A stretch of DNA of 31,837 bases from Cyanobacteria bacterium UBA5018 (lineage in GTDB: Bacteria; Cyanobacteriota; Cyanobacteriia; PCC-6307; Cyanobiaceae), in the NCBI GenBank assembly GCA_002396505.1, contig DGYA01000061.1, positions 25,558 through 57,394 on the forward strand, given 5' to 3'. Below the pieces are notes generated by a model. The model ran no database searches, was not told the DNA's origin, and saw nothing but the letters and a program-made list of their open reading frames with translations. Below, piece by piece: positions 14,108 through 22,459 of this stretch (positions are counted from its first letter, which is position 1; every line of letters begins with the position of its first letter). Both the position numbers and the translations under genes were made by a program.

Positions 14108-15329
14108 TCTGGCCCAATGGCATTAACCCTGCCAGGCATAGCGCCGACACGCTGAACCACAGGCCCACGCCATGGCCCTGATCATCGAGGGCCCTGCCGG
14201 CCAGCAGCGGTGCCCCGAAAGCACTGATGGCGAAGCATTGGGAGAACAGCGCCATCGCCAGGCCCTGATGTCGCTCTGGCGTCAGTTCGATCACCGCCTC
14301 GGTGGCAATCGGCAAGAAGGCTGCTTCCCCCAGGGCCAGGGGCAACTGGGCGGCGATCACCAGGGCGATCCCCTGCTGGCTGAGGGCCGAGACGGCCAGC
14401 AGGGCGGTGCCCAGGGAGAAGCAGAGCAAACTCAGCTTCAGCCCTACAGCTACAGGTTTCCTGGCCAGTGCTTGGCCGACTGGCCACTGGATCAACAGCA
14501 GCAGACCCAGTTGCAGGGCCATCAACAGGGCTCCCAGACTGGTGGGCAAGGGGCCGCGGGCCAGGCCTCCGCGCACTAGATCCAGGGGCAGGGCGCTCTG
14601 CATCAAGGCCGGCAAGCTGGTGCACACCAAGGTGATGGTGAGTATTGGCAGCAGTGGCGGCAGCCACTGACCCCAGCTATTTCCTGGCAATCCAGGGGTG
14701 CGAGTGGCGGGTTGGGGTAGGGGTTTGAGCAGTAGCAGTAGCGCCATGGTGATCAAACAAGCCACATCCACCACATAGATCCCCCGCAACTGGCCAGCGG
14801 CGGCGAACCCAGCCCCGATCAGGGCGCCGCCGGCTATCCCGGCGGCATCGGCACTACGCACGAGCGCATAACCCCTGGCCGACGGGATGGGGCGGGGGCC
14901 CACTGCGCAGGCCAGGGGTACCGCCAGTTCGATCGCGGGCCAGTAGAGCCCCATCGCTAGGCCGATTAGCAGTTGCCCCTGGGCGTAGCTGTGAAAATTT
15001 GTGGCTACCAACAGCCGGCTATCTCCCGCCAGGGCGGCCAGCACCGCCAGCAGCACCGGTAGGCCGCAGTTGCAGCCACGATCCAGCAATAAACCACTGA
15101 GGAAGCGCCCGAGCGTGCCCGCCAGGGCCGCCAGGGCCAGGCCCTGGGTAACGCTGGAGGCCGTAAACGCCTGCTGGTCAAACACCAGCGGGGTGAGATA
15201 AAGAACTCCGCCAGCACCTAGGGAGGCAATGGCGCGCAGGATGGTTAATTCGCGCAGGGGCGCGGGAAACTGGGAGAACCACAAGCGCCCTGCGGTCACC
15301 GCCTGTGCCTGTTTCACTGGCTGCGTCAA
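14076..15329 (-). CDS. Major facilitator superfamily transporter
   Basis: 417 residues with about twelve hydrophobic segments in two halves separated by a loop near residue 200. Between segments 2 and 3 there is a GRFLSGLLLDRG sequence, a form of the MFS loop motif. A PAIELAVPLACAVGPRP loop and the later ALGEAAFLPIATEAVIELTPERHQGLAMALF region are also typical of MFS exporters. The substrate cannot be assigned. No ATG exists near the N-terminus: candidate starts are TTG 15329, GTG 15317 or GTG 15299. The gene is divergent from the DUF1400 hydrolase with only about 20 bp between start codons, and converges with the small acidic gene. Confidence 0.88.
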   Translation of the reverse strand: MTQPVKQAQAVTAGRLWFSQFPAPLRELTILRAIASLGAGGVLYLTPLVFDQQAFTASSVTQGLALAALAGTLGRFLSGLLLDRGCNCGLPVLLAVLAALAGDSRLLVATNFHSYAQGQLLIGLAMGLYWPAIELAVPLACAVGPRPIPSARGYALVRSADAAGIAGGALIGAGFAAAGQLRGIYVVDVACLITMALLLLLKPLPQPATRTPGLPGNSWGQWLPPLLPILTITLVCTSLPALMQSALPLDLVRGGLARGPLPTSLGALLMALQLGLLLLIQWPVGQALARKPVAVGLKLSLLCFSLGTALLAVSALSQQGIALVIAAQLPLALGEAAFLPIATEAVIELTPERHQGLAMALFSQCFAISAFGAPLLAGRALDDQGHGVGLWFSVSALCLAGLMPLGQIRPRKPATGT

Positions 15330-15349
15330 GAGCTGGGGGGGGCGACTGG

Positions 15350-17011
15350 ATGGCGCTGGCCCGTTTGCTCGCCAGGCCTCTCATCAGTCTGCTGTTTGCC
15401 GGTCTGCTGCCCCTGCTGTCGCCGCCACCACCAGCCGCTGCCGCGCAGCAGCTGCGGCTGCAGCTGGATGGTTTGCAATTGCCGATCGATCTGCTCGAGT
15501 TGGAGGCCTGGAGCCGCAATCCCGCCGCTGCCCAGGGGGAGTTGGCGATCTGGCTCAACTTGTTGGAGCCCAGCAGTCGCCTGGGCCTAAGACGGCTGTT
15601 GAACGCACCAGTGATTCGTGATCGCAGCTTTGGCAGCCAATTGCTGGGCAGCTGGAGCGGAGATCAGATGCTCAAGCAGTTGGCTGAGCTGCTCGCCTGT
15701 GGCGCTGGTTGCAGCACCGATCGCCTGGTGCTGGTCACCCTGCAGCGGTTGCTGCAAAGCCAAGCCAGTGTTTCCACTATTGAGCTGCTGCGCGCCTTGC
15801 CGGTGGAGCGGCTCATCCTGGATCTCGATGATCTGTTGGCTTTAGCTTCCCAATGGCAGCAACAATTGCAAGCCCAACGCCAGGGTTTCCAACGCCTGCA
15901 GAGCCTGGCGCTACCGCTGCGCCAATACCGGCCCCCCCTGCTACCGGCCGATGCAGCCCTGCTGCCCAGGCGGTTGCAACTGCCGGTGGCCCATCGCCAA
16001 GCGCCGCTACCGCTCGAGCTGTGGCCCAGTTCCAATCCACTGGTGGGGCCCTGGCTACTGCTGATGCCAGGCCTTGGGGGCGATCCAGAACAGCTCAATT
16101 GGCTGGCGGCCGCTCTGGCGGAGCAGGGCTGGCCTGTTGTGCTGCTGGAACATCCAGGCAGCGACTCTGCCGCCATCCAGGACTCCTTCGCCGGCAAAAG
16201 GCCTTTTCCCGGAGCCGAAAGTTTGCGGGATCGGCTGGCCGATGTGGAGGCGGTGCTGGCGGCCCAGCGCCAAGGTGCTCTCGGCGAGCTGGGGCCCGGC
16301 CGGGCTGGCAGCCAGGGGGTTGTGCTGATGGGCCATTCCCTGGGTGGTTTGGTGGCGCTGCTGGCCGCTGGCATGCCGCCAGAACCGGGCCTGGCAAGCC
16401 GCTGTGCTCGCGCCCTGAATCACTTACCCGTTATTAACGTCTCCAGACTGTTGCAGTGCCAAATCCCCCAGCTGCCAGCGCCTGGCGCAACTGCTCCTGG
16501 CGCCGCCACTGCCACTACCACTACTACTGCCACTGCTGGCCAAGTAGCCGCTGTCCCGCTGGCGCGTCCACCGGTAATCGCGGTGGTTGTTTACAACAGT
16601 TTCGGCAGTTTGCTGTGGCCCGCCGCTGGCCTGGCCCCCCTCAAGGTGCCGGTGTTGATGGTGGGGGGCAGTCTTGATCTGATCACTCCGCCTATTATTG
16701 AACAGTTGCCTGTTTTCCTGCATAGCGGCCATCTCCGCAGCCGCTTGGTGCTAGTGCAGGGGGCCAGTCACTTTTCGCCGGTGCGCCTCGCCCGCGATCG
16801 CAAGGCCCTGTTTCGGCTAGGGGATCAATTGGTGGGGATTGATCCTTTAAAGGTGCAGAGTCTGCTGCTAAATGTCACTAGCGAATTCCTGGTCAGCCTG
16901 GCACAGCCTCTGCTTTTGTCACCCCAACTAAGGCAGCAGCAGGGCATCAACGCCTATGTACTCGATCGTCAGCAGGCCCAGCTCTGGTGGCGCCGCCTTG
17001 ATAGGCGATGA
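15350..17011 (+). CDS. Alpha/beta hydrolase with N-terminal DUF1400 domain
   Basis: 553 residues from ATG 15350; GTG-type starts upstream (15305) are possible but would overlap the MFS start. A signal peptide is visible: ARLLARPLISLLFAGLLPLL followed by Pro-rich and Ala-Ala cleavage-like residues. Residues about 35-170 match the cyanobacterial DUF1400 region found before secreted hydrolases. The alpha/beta hydrolase domain follows, with nucleophile Ser330 in GHSLGG, and late Asp and His candidates in GGSLDLITPP and GASHFSPV. An Ala/Thr/Gly low-complexity segment (about 16490-16545) interrupts the cap region. It is probably a periplasmic esterase or lipase of unknown substrate. Confidence 0.87.
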   Translation: MALARLLARPLISLLFAGLLPLLSPPPPAAAAQQLRLQLDGLQLPIDLLELEAWSRNPAAAQGELAIWLNLLEPSSRLGLRRLLNAPVIRDRSFGSQLLGSWSGDQMLKQLAELLACGAGCSTDRLVLVTLQRLLQSQASVSTIELLRALPVERLILDLDDLLALASQWQQQLQAQRQGFQRLQSLALPLRQYRPPLLPADAALLPRRLQLPVAHRQAPLPLELWPSSNPLVGPWLLLMPGLGGDPEQLNWLAAALAEQGWPVVLLEHPGSDSAAIQDSFAGKRPFPGAESLRDRLADVEAVLAAQRQGALGELGPGRAGSQGVVLMGHSLGGLVALLAAGMPPEPGLASRCARALNHLPVINVSRLLQCQIPQLPAPGATAPGAATATTTTTATAGQVAAVPLARPPVIAVVVYNSFGSLLWPAAGLAPLKVPVLMVGGSLDLITPPIIEQLPVFLHSGHLRSRLVLVQGASHFSPVRLARDRKALFRLGDQLVGIDPLKVQSLLLNVTSEFLVSLAQPLLLSPQLRQQQGINAYVLDRQQAQLWWRRLDRR

Positions 17012-17103
17012 TCATAAGCAGATTCTGGAAAAACCGCCATTGCGGCGAACCTGGCCCCATCCGCATCGCTCTCCCGGCTCCTGTCCCGATCCCCATCTCT
17101 TGT

Positions 17104-18138
17104 TTAGTCGTAGCTGATTCTTGGATCTATTAGGGCCACCAGCAGGTCAACACTTACGGTTACCAACACAACCAAGCTAGAGATGACCACCACAATCCCC
17201 TGGACCAGGGGGTAATCTCGCTGGCCGATTGCCTCCTGCAGCCGAGAGGCGATCCCTGGCCAGGAGTAGGTAATCTCAATCAGCAGTGCGCCGCCAATCA
17301 GCGAGGCCACGGTAATGCCGGTGATCGTGAGCACAGGCAGTAGGGCATTGGGCAGGGCATGGCGCAAGACCACCCGTGTTTCGCTAAGGCCACGGCTGCG
17401 GGCCGCTTCTACATAATCTGAGTCCAGGGTCCGATGGAGGTTTAGCCGCAGGGCATTGGCAAAAATGCCACTCAGTAGCAGCGCCAGGGTGCCAGCTGGC
17501 AGGATTAGGTGTCTCAATGTTCCGCCAAGTTGCTGCCATTGGCCGCTGCGCAGGCCCTCCAGCAGGCTGTCTAATAGATAGAAACCACTGCCTTGGGGCG
17601 GCAACAGGGTGGCCGGAAAGCGCCCACCAACCGGTAGCCAGCCCAGCCAGACGGCAAATAGCAATTGCATGGCCATTGCCGCCCAAAAAGGTGGCAGGGC
17701 GTAGGTGCCGATGCCATACAGCCTGCCGGCCAAATCGAGGCGCCCCTCGGGCCTGGCGATGCCGCTGAAACCCACCGCCAATCCCAGCAGGGCCGCCAGG
17801 ATTAGGGCCACAGATCCCAGCTCAAGGCTGGCGGGCAGGCTGTCACGAATCACACCCATCACCGGCTCTTGGTTGGTGAGGGAACTGCCCAGATCACCGC
17901 TCAATAATTGCCAGAGGTAGTGGCCGTATTGCTCGAACAAGGGCCGATTCAGGCCCAGCTGCGCCCGCAGGGCCTCCCGGGCCGCTGCCGGTGCTCGGGT
18001 GCCCAGCAGGGCATCGATCGGATCACCCGGTGCCAGGCGCAGGAGCAGAAAAACCAAGCTGGCGATCAGCCACAGCATCAGGGGCGCCAGGGCCACTCGC
18101 GTCGCCAAATAGCGCAGCAGGGCGCGGTGACGGCTCAT
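17104..18138 (-). CDS. ABC transporter permease, DppB/OppB family
   Basis: 344 residues, six predicted membrane helices. It begins with the family pattern RYLATRVALAPLMLWLIASLVFLLLRLAPGDP, followed by the LGLNRPLFEQYGHYL periplasmic segment. The cytoplasmic EAA loop is EAARSRGLSETRVVLRHALPNALLP. It forms the inner-membrane channel for peptides, nickel or related solutes. The start overlaps the end of the substrate-binding protein gene by 4 nt, so the two are co-translated. The usual partner permease (DppC type) and ATPases are not in this window and must be encoded elsewhere if the system works. Confidence 0.94.
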   Translation of the reverse strand: MSRHRALLRYLATRVALAPLMLWLIASLVFLLLRLAPGDPIDALLGTRAPAAAREALRAQLGLNRPLFEQYGHYLWQLLSGDLGSSLTNQEPVMGVIRDSLPASLELGSVALILAALLGLAVGFSGIARPEGRLDLAGRLYGIGTYALPPFWAAMAMQLLFAVWLGWLPVGGRFPATLLPPQGSGFYLLDSLLEGLRSGQWQQLGGTLRHLILPAGTLALLLSGIFANALRLNLHRTLDSDYVEAARSRGLSETRVVLRHALPNALLPVLTITGITVASLIGGALLIEITYSWPGIASRLQEAIGQRDYPLVQGIVVVISSLVVLVTVSVDLLVALIDPRISYD

Positions 18139-19760
18139 CGCTGGCTACCGGTGGCAAGGGGAAGGTGTAGTTCCTGCAGCAGCAACCGGCCAGAACCGTC
18201 GTATTGGGGACGGCTGAGCGGCGGCCGGGCCCAGGCCCTGGGGGCCACCAGCCACAGGGGAATGTAGGGCGTGGCGGCGGCCACCTGGTTCTGTAATTGA
18301 GCTAACTGGCCCTGGCGCACCGGCCCCTGCAGCGCCGCACTCAGTCGCAGCTTTGCCTCCAGGCCCGGGGCCGACCAGAAACTGCCACTGGCGGCACTGG
18401 CCCCCTTCAAGCAGCGTTGGTCTTGGGCTTGGTCACAGCTCAGCAGCGGTGTGAGGTAATTGTCGGCATCGGGGAAATCGCCCATCCAATCCAGCAGGAT
18501 CAGCGCAAATGCCCCATCCCCCAACTGCCTGTAGGCGGTGGTGGCCTCTATGCCATTGAGCTCCAATTGCAGGCAATCGCCCAGGTCTTGGCGCAACTGG
18601 GCCTGCCAGGTGAGGGCAAACAGGCGGTCTGTGGGGATGTTGGAGCGGAAGGTGAGCGGCAGGCTGAGCAGCTTGCCGCCACAGAAGCCCGCCTGGCGGT
18701 AGAGCTGCCTGGCTCGTTTTGGGTCGTAGCTGGGCCAGGCCTTGGCAGCCGCCCCCGCCAGGCTGGGGGGCACCAGCGTGAGCAGCGGATCCCGCAGCCC
18801 CAGGCTCACCCTGCGGCTGATCAGCTCTCGATCCAGGCTCAGGGCCAGGGCCTGGCGTAGGCGCAAATCCACCAGGGGCGGCTGGTCCGAGAGCAGGGTT
18901 AGATAGCCGATCTCCAGGGCTGGTCCCACCCCCTCCAGCAAACCGCCGCTGCTGGCCTGGCGGTGCAGGGCGGCCTGCTGGTCGATCTCGAGGCTGGTGG
19001 ACAGCAGCACATCCACCTCGCCGCTTTGCATAGCACCAAACAGGGCGGTGGAATTGCTCAGCGCCACCAGATCCAAACCGTTGTTGGCCGGTTTGCGGCC
19101 CCAGTAGCCCAAAAAGGGCTCCAGCCGTTGCTGCTGGGGAGTGAAGCTGGCCAGGCGATAGGGCCCGGTGCCGACAAAGCCGCTATTCAGCAGCTTGTGG
19201 GCGTAGGCGCGATAGGCCCTCGGCGACACCGGCGTGAGGTTGATGGCGCTGAGCAGCTGGGGCAGGGCGCTATAGGGCTGTTTGAGGCGCAGTTCGATCT
19301 CATGGCTGCCGGTGGCGCGCACGTCAACGACCCGATCCCCCAGCAGGTAACTGAGTTTGCCGATGGCCAGGAACCGCTTCAGGCTGAACACCATGGCGGC
19401 CGCATCGAAGGGCGTGCCGTCGTGGAAGCGCACGCCCCGGCGCAGTTGCAGCCTGGCCCGCAGCCGATCGCTGGATAGCTGGGGCAGCCCGCTGGCTAAG
19501 CGCGGCTCTAGCTGCCCTTTGGGGTTGATCGCATAGAGAGGGTCGCCGATGGCGCTGAGCAGTTGCATTGCCCCCACCGTGTAGGCCCCGGCGGGATCGA
19601 CGCTGTCAATGCGGCTCTTGCTAGCGACCACCAGGTGGCCGGCGGCCCGGGGCGGTGGGCCCAGGAGGCCGCAGCCGCCGAGCAGGGGTGTCAGGCATAG
19701 GGCCGTCAGGCTCATTACCCTGGCGGCAGCCCGGTATGGCAGCACTGAAGGGGCTTCCAA
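18135..19760 (-). CDS. ABC transporter substrate-binding lipoprotein, family 5
   Basis: 541 residues. The N-terminus contains a lipoprotein signal, SLTALCLTPLLGGC, with the lipidated Cys at residue 30 (or 15 if ATG 19715 is used). The rest is a family 5 extracellular solute-binding protein: SKSRIDSVDPAGAYT near the start, LRRGVRFHDGTPFDAAAMVFSLKRF, and LRQALALSLDRELI. Family members bind oligopeptides, dipeptides, nickel or haem; the ligand cannot be told here. In the cell it would be anchored to the outer face of the plasma membrane. Upstream on the same strand is a 74-aa conserved protein with a 21-nt gap. Confidence 0.93.
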   Translation of the reverse strand: MEAPSVLPYRAAARVMSLTALCLTPLLGGCGLLGPPPRAAGHLVVASKSRIDSVDPAGAYTVGAMQLLSAIGDPLYAINPKGQLEPRLASGLPQLSSDRLRARLQLRRGVRFHDGTPFDAAAMVFSLKRFLAIGKLSYLLGDRVVDVRATGSHEIELRLKQPYSALPQLLSAINLTPVSPRAYRAYAHKLLNSGFVGTGPYRLASFTPQQQRLEPFLGYWGRKPANNGLDLVALSNSTALFGAMQSGEVDVLLSTSLEIDQQAALHRQASSGGLLEGVGPALEIGYLTLLSDQPPLVDLRLRQALALSLDRELISRRVSLGLRDPLLTLVPPSLAGAAAKAWPSYDPKRARQLYRQAGFCGGKLLSLPLTFRSNIPTDRLFALTWQAQLRQDLGDCLQLELNGIEATTAYRQLGDGAFALILLDWMGDFPDADNYLTPLLSCDQAQDQRCLKGASAASGSFWSAPGLEAKLRLSAALQGPVRQGQLAQLQNQVAAATPYIPLWLVAPRAWARPPLSRPQYDGSGRLLLQELHLPLATGSQR

Positions 19761-19781
19761 TAAGGAACCCTATTCAAAGAC

Positions 19782-20006
19782 TCAGTCCAGGCGGACAGGG
19801 CGGTGATTCACCTTGGTGACCACCTGTTGCAGGGACATTTCAAATACTTGGGAACCCTCGCGAGTCAAGGGCCAGGGGCGCAGCCAGCAGCGGTCGTGGG
19901 AGGCATCGACGCCAATGACTTGGTAGACCTGCTCGTCGTCGGCGATGCGGATGCAATCGCCCTGGCAGAGCAAAGCTGTGGATGTGGTGGGGATGGCTGT
20001 GGTCAT
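19782..20006 (-). CDS. Small conserved hypothetical protein, 74 aa
   Basis: The protein begins MTTAIPTTSTALLCQGDCIRI and contains EQVYQVIGVDASHDRCWLRPWPLT and a C-terminal VFEMSLQQVV. The pattern of short beta-strands with a central WPL turn suggests a small SH3-like barrel, but I do not recognise a named family. No signal peptide. It lies 21 nt upstream of the ABC lipoprotein gene on the same strand. Confidence 0.7.
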   Translation of the reverse strand: MTTAIPTTSTALLCQGDCIRIADDEQVYQVIGVDASHDRCWLRPWPLTREGSQVFEMSLQQVVTKVNHRPVRLD

Positions 20007-20442
20007 AAATGGGGTTAGTTGGGGGTCATGCTGCGGGGGTTTGCAGGGCTCAATTGTTCATGACGATACAAAAGGCGGCACCGGTGAGCGGAAAGAGACC
20101 TGAGCGGCGATTGCAAGAGAGATCCATTGCGACAGCCACCGATTTCAGCAGTCCCTTTGCAGCAGGCCCTGGGACGGTTGGAGACGGCTGGAAGGCGTTG
20201 ATGTCTCCGGGGGCGGATTTGGGGGTGGGTAGGGACCTCTTAAGAATTTCTTCCAATCTGCCCCAACCCCTCCTTTTTAGCCAGAGGCAGCTAGGTAAGT
20301 GGTTGATTTTCGTGATCGTTTGCTGACTCACTGGCCAGCCAGCTCGGCCGCCAGGCTCCTGGTCGCCGGGCTCCAAACCGCAATAGCGGTAGGGCCTGGG
20401 CGGCGCTGGGGGGCCAGCTGCCCCCTCGGGAGGGAATCCGGC
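20007..20442. other. Intergenic region between hom and the 74-aa gene
   Basis: 436 bp. Open frames exist on both strands, but their products are low-complexity or basic and I do not support any. Around 20210-20275 a G-rich stretch (GGGGGTGGG) and a C-rich stretch (CCCCAACCCC) could pair imperfectly, with a palindrome AAGAATTTCTT in between. A small RNA or leader is possible but not shown. No clear hom terminator was found. Confidence 0.45.
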
Positions 20443-21798
20443 TTAAAGGGTGCGCAGGCAGGCGGCGACTGCGGCCACCTCCTCCAGGGCTGCTATTTCC
20501 GTCAACGCTGCCCGGAAGCGAGCTTCCGACACTTCATGGGTGATCACCACGATTTCGGCGTCGGCTGGGGCCAGCCCCTGCAGGCCAGCGCCCAGGGCAC
20601 CGCCGGTCTGCTCGAATTGCATGATCGATTGGATCGATACCCCCGCTTCCCCGAAGCAGGTGCCGATCTTGCCAATCACGCCCGGTTGGTCGCTGGTCTG
20701 CAGCCGTACATAGTTGCGGTGACTGGTGAAGCTGCTATCCACCAGGCGGCAGGGCCGCCAGCTGTTCGCCGCCAGCAGCGGATCCAGGGGCGCCTGGAGC
20801 TGGTTTCCGCTCACGTGTTGGATGCCAGCGATGTTGAGGATGTCGGCCACCACGGCGGAGGCGGTGGGTCCGGCACCGGCGCCAGGTCCGTAGAACATCA
20901 CCTGGCCCACTGGATCGCCCTCCACCAGGATGGCGTTGTTGACGCCGTGCACCCCAGCCAGCGGGTGCTGCTTGGGCAGCAGGGTGGGATGAACTCTCAC
21001 GTCCAGCAGTTGGCAGTCGCCGCCCTCCTGGTTTGCGGAGCCCAGGTGCTGGGCAACGGCCAGCAGCTTCACCACATAGCCCAGTTGGGCCGCATAGGCC
21101 ACATCGCGAGCGTCCAGGCGATCGATCCCCTCGGTGGGGATGGCGGCCCGCTCGATCGGCCCGCCGTAGGCCAGGCCACTGAGGATGGCAATTTTGTCAG
21201 CTGCGTCGCCTCCCTGCACGTCGGCGGCCGGGTCGGCCTCCGCGTAGCCGAGGCGTTGGGCGTCGGCGAGCACCTCGGCGTAGGCGGCTCCCTCCGCCGC
21301 CATGCGGCTGAGGATGTAATTGGTGGTGCCGTTGATGATGCCGCTCACCCGCTGGATGCGGTTGGCCCCCAGGGACTGCTTCAGCGGTTCGATGATCGGG
21401 ATGCCGCCGCCCACCGCCGCTTCGATCAATACGTAGACGCCCTTGGCGGCGGCGGCGGCGGCGATCTCCTGGCCGTAGCGGGCGATCACGGCCTTGTTGG
21501 CGGTGACCACGGGCTTGCCGGCGGCAATGGCCCTGAGGATCAAGCTGCGGGCGGGCTCCAGGCCCCCCATCACCTCCACCACGATGTCCACCGCCGGGTC
21601 GTCCACCACGGCGTTGGCATCGGTGCAGAGCAGTTCTGCCGGCAGCTCCAGGGCTCGCGGCCGCTGGGGATCGCGCACAGCGACCCGTCGCAACTCCAGT
21701 TCGCCCACCAGGGGATGGCGGCCGCCGGGGCTGGCCAGAATGCCGGCAACGCCTGCCCCCACCGTGCCGAGGCCGAGCAAGCCGATGCCGATGGTCAT
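20443..21798 (-). CDS. hom: Homoserine dehydrogenase with C-terminal ACT domain
   Basis: Reduces aspartate semialdehyde to homoserine, the branch to threonine, methionine and isoleucine. The 451 residues start with a Rossmann motif GLLGLGTVGAGV. Substrate-binding blocks include VTANKAVIARYG, EAAVGGGIPII, GIINGTTNYIL, EADPAADVQGGDAADKIAIL and the catalytic Lys region. The last ~90 residues (363-451; YVRLQTSDQPGVIGKIGTCF) form an ACT domain, the expected site of feedback control by threonine. ATG 21798 fits the family. It follows sufE with a 34-nt gap, the end of a long minus-strand run. Confidence 0.97.
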   Translation of the reverse strand: MTIGIGLLGLGTVGAGVAGILASPGGRHPLVGELELRRVAVRDPQRPRALELPAELLCTDANAVVDDPAVDIVVEVMGGLEPARSLILRAIAAGKPVVTANKAVIARYGQEIAAAAAAKGVYVLIEAAVGGGIPIIEPLKQSLGANRIQRVSGIINGTTNYILSRMAAEGAAYAEVLADAQRLGYAEADPAADVQGGDAADKIAILSGLAYGGPIERAAIPTEGIDRLDARDVAYAAQLGYVVKLLAVAQHLGSANQEGGDCQLLDVRVHPTLLPKQHPLAGVHGVNNAILVEGDPVGQVMFYGPGAGAGPTASAVVADILNIAGIQHVSGNQLQAPLDPLLAANSWRPCRLVDSSFTSHRNYVRLQTSDQPGVIGKIGTCFGEAGVSIQSIMQFEQTGGALGAGLQGLAPADAEIVVITHEVSEARFRAALTEIAALEEVAAVAACLRTL

Positions 21799-21832
21799 GC
21801 GCTGGGAGTGGCTGGGGCTTTGATCCTATAAA

Positions 21833-22336
21833 TCATGCCGCCAGGGCCAGGGCCTGGGCCTGCATCAACTTGAGGATGTTCAGGAAGCCATTGGCCCGCG
21901 AGGGGGTGAGGCTGGCCTGTAGGCCCGTGGCGGCGATGAAGCTGGGATCGATGGCGATCACCCGCTCCGGGCTCAGCCCTTCCAGCCCCTCGATCAGCAG
22001 GGCTAGCAGTCCCTTGGTGATCGCCGCATCCGCATCGCCCCGCCAGTGGAGTTTGCCCTGCTGCAGCTGGCCCACCACGTAGACATTCGAGACGCAGCCC
22101 TTCACCTTGAAGGGCTCCTGATAGAACTCTGCGGGCAGGGGCTCCAGTTTCTTGGCCAACCAGAGCACGTACTCATAGCGACGTTTGGGATCGGTGCTGC
22201 TGGCCAGGCGCGCCACGATTTGGTCCAGGCTGGCACTGCCACTGCCACCTGCACTGCCACTACCACCTGCACTACCAGTGCCACCTGCACTGCCAATAGC
22301 ACCGCCATTGGTCATTTTTGACTGCTCATTGCTCAT
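21833..22336 (-). CDS. sufE: SufE family cysteine desulfurase sulfur acceptor
   Basis: Accepts sulfur from SufS and passes it to the SufBCD scaffold for Fe-S cluster assembly. The core begins near residue 37 (SLDQIVARLASSTDPKRRYEYVLWLAKKL), with the acceptor Cys81 in KVKGCVSNVYV. EGLSPERVIAIDPSF and the C-terminal PSRANGFLNILKLMQ segment are typical. The core has normal length, but 36 extra N-terminal residues precede it: a short stretch encoded by 7-bp repeats, then a Gly/Ser/Ala-rich repeat encoded by 18-bp units. ATG 22336 and ATG 22315 both fall inside the heptamer array, so the true start is unclear. The extension is probably disordered and outside the catalytic fold. Confidence 0.93.
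   Translation of the reverse strand: MSNEQSKMTNGGAIGSAGGTGSAGGSGSAGGSGSASLDQIVARLASSTDPKRRYEYVLWLAKKLEPLPAEFYQEPFKVKGCVSNVYVVGQLQQGKLHWRGDADAAITKGLLALLIEGLEGLSPERVIAIDPSFIAATGLQASLTPSRANGFLNILKLMQAQALALAA
22234..22305. repeat. Four 18-bp units in the 5' part of sufE
   Basis: Units of the form CACTGCCACTGCCACCTG at 22234, 22252, 22270 and 22288, the last more diverged. On the coding strand they give repeated Gly/Ser/Ala hexapeptides. Confidence 0.88.
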
Positions 22337-22456
22337 TGCTCACTGCTCATCGCTCACTGGTCATGGCTCACTGGTCACACCTGACCGGTCATTGCTGACT
22401 GGTCATCGCTCAATATTCAATTTTGACTGCTGATCGCCCACTCTTGATCGGCCACT
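22310..22456. repeat. 21 heptanucleotide tandem units (STRR-like) filling the spacer before sufE
   Basis: The stretch divides exactly into 21 seven-base units with consensus GCTCACT / GGTCATT and no phase shift, although units differ at one to four positions. It covers the whole space between the sufE start codon and the stop of the preceding gene (22460), plus the first seven codons of sufE. Short heptameric tandem repeats (STRR) are known from filamentous cyanobacteria such as Calothrix and Anabaena; the unit here is different. Confidence 0.88.
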
Positions 22457-22459
22457 GGC

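Noticed and set aside
15664..16374. 236-codon minus-strand open frame within the DUF1400 hydrolase
   Set aside because: Ser/Arg-rich shadow of a gene with signal peptide and GHSLGG motif.
16794..16801. HIP1 (GCGATCGC) enrichment typical of many cyanobacteria
   Set aside because: I noticed a single clear site in the window; this is too few to be enrichment and fits picocyanobacteria that lack HIP1.
20007..20442. Small regulatory RNA (Yfr-type) in the hom upstream spacer
   Set aside because: I could not find a known Yfr core motif or a convincing terminator, only imperfect G-rich/C-rich pairing.
20299..21831. 510-codon plus-strand open frame opposite hom
   Set aside because: It lies antisense to an unmistakable homoserine dehydrogenase; the product is His/Gln/Gly-rich with no domain. 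It is a shadow caused by GC-rich codon positions.
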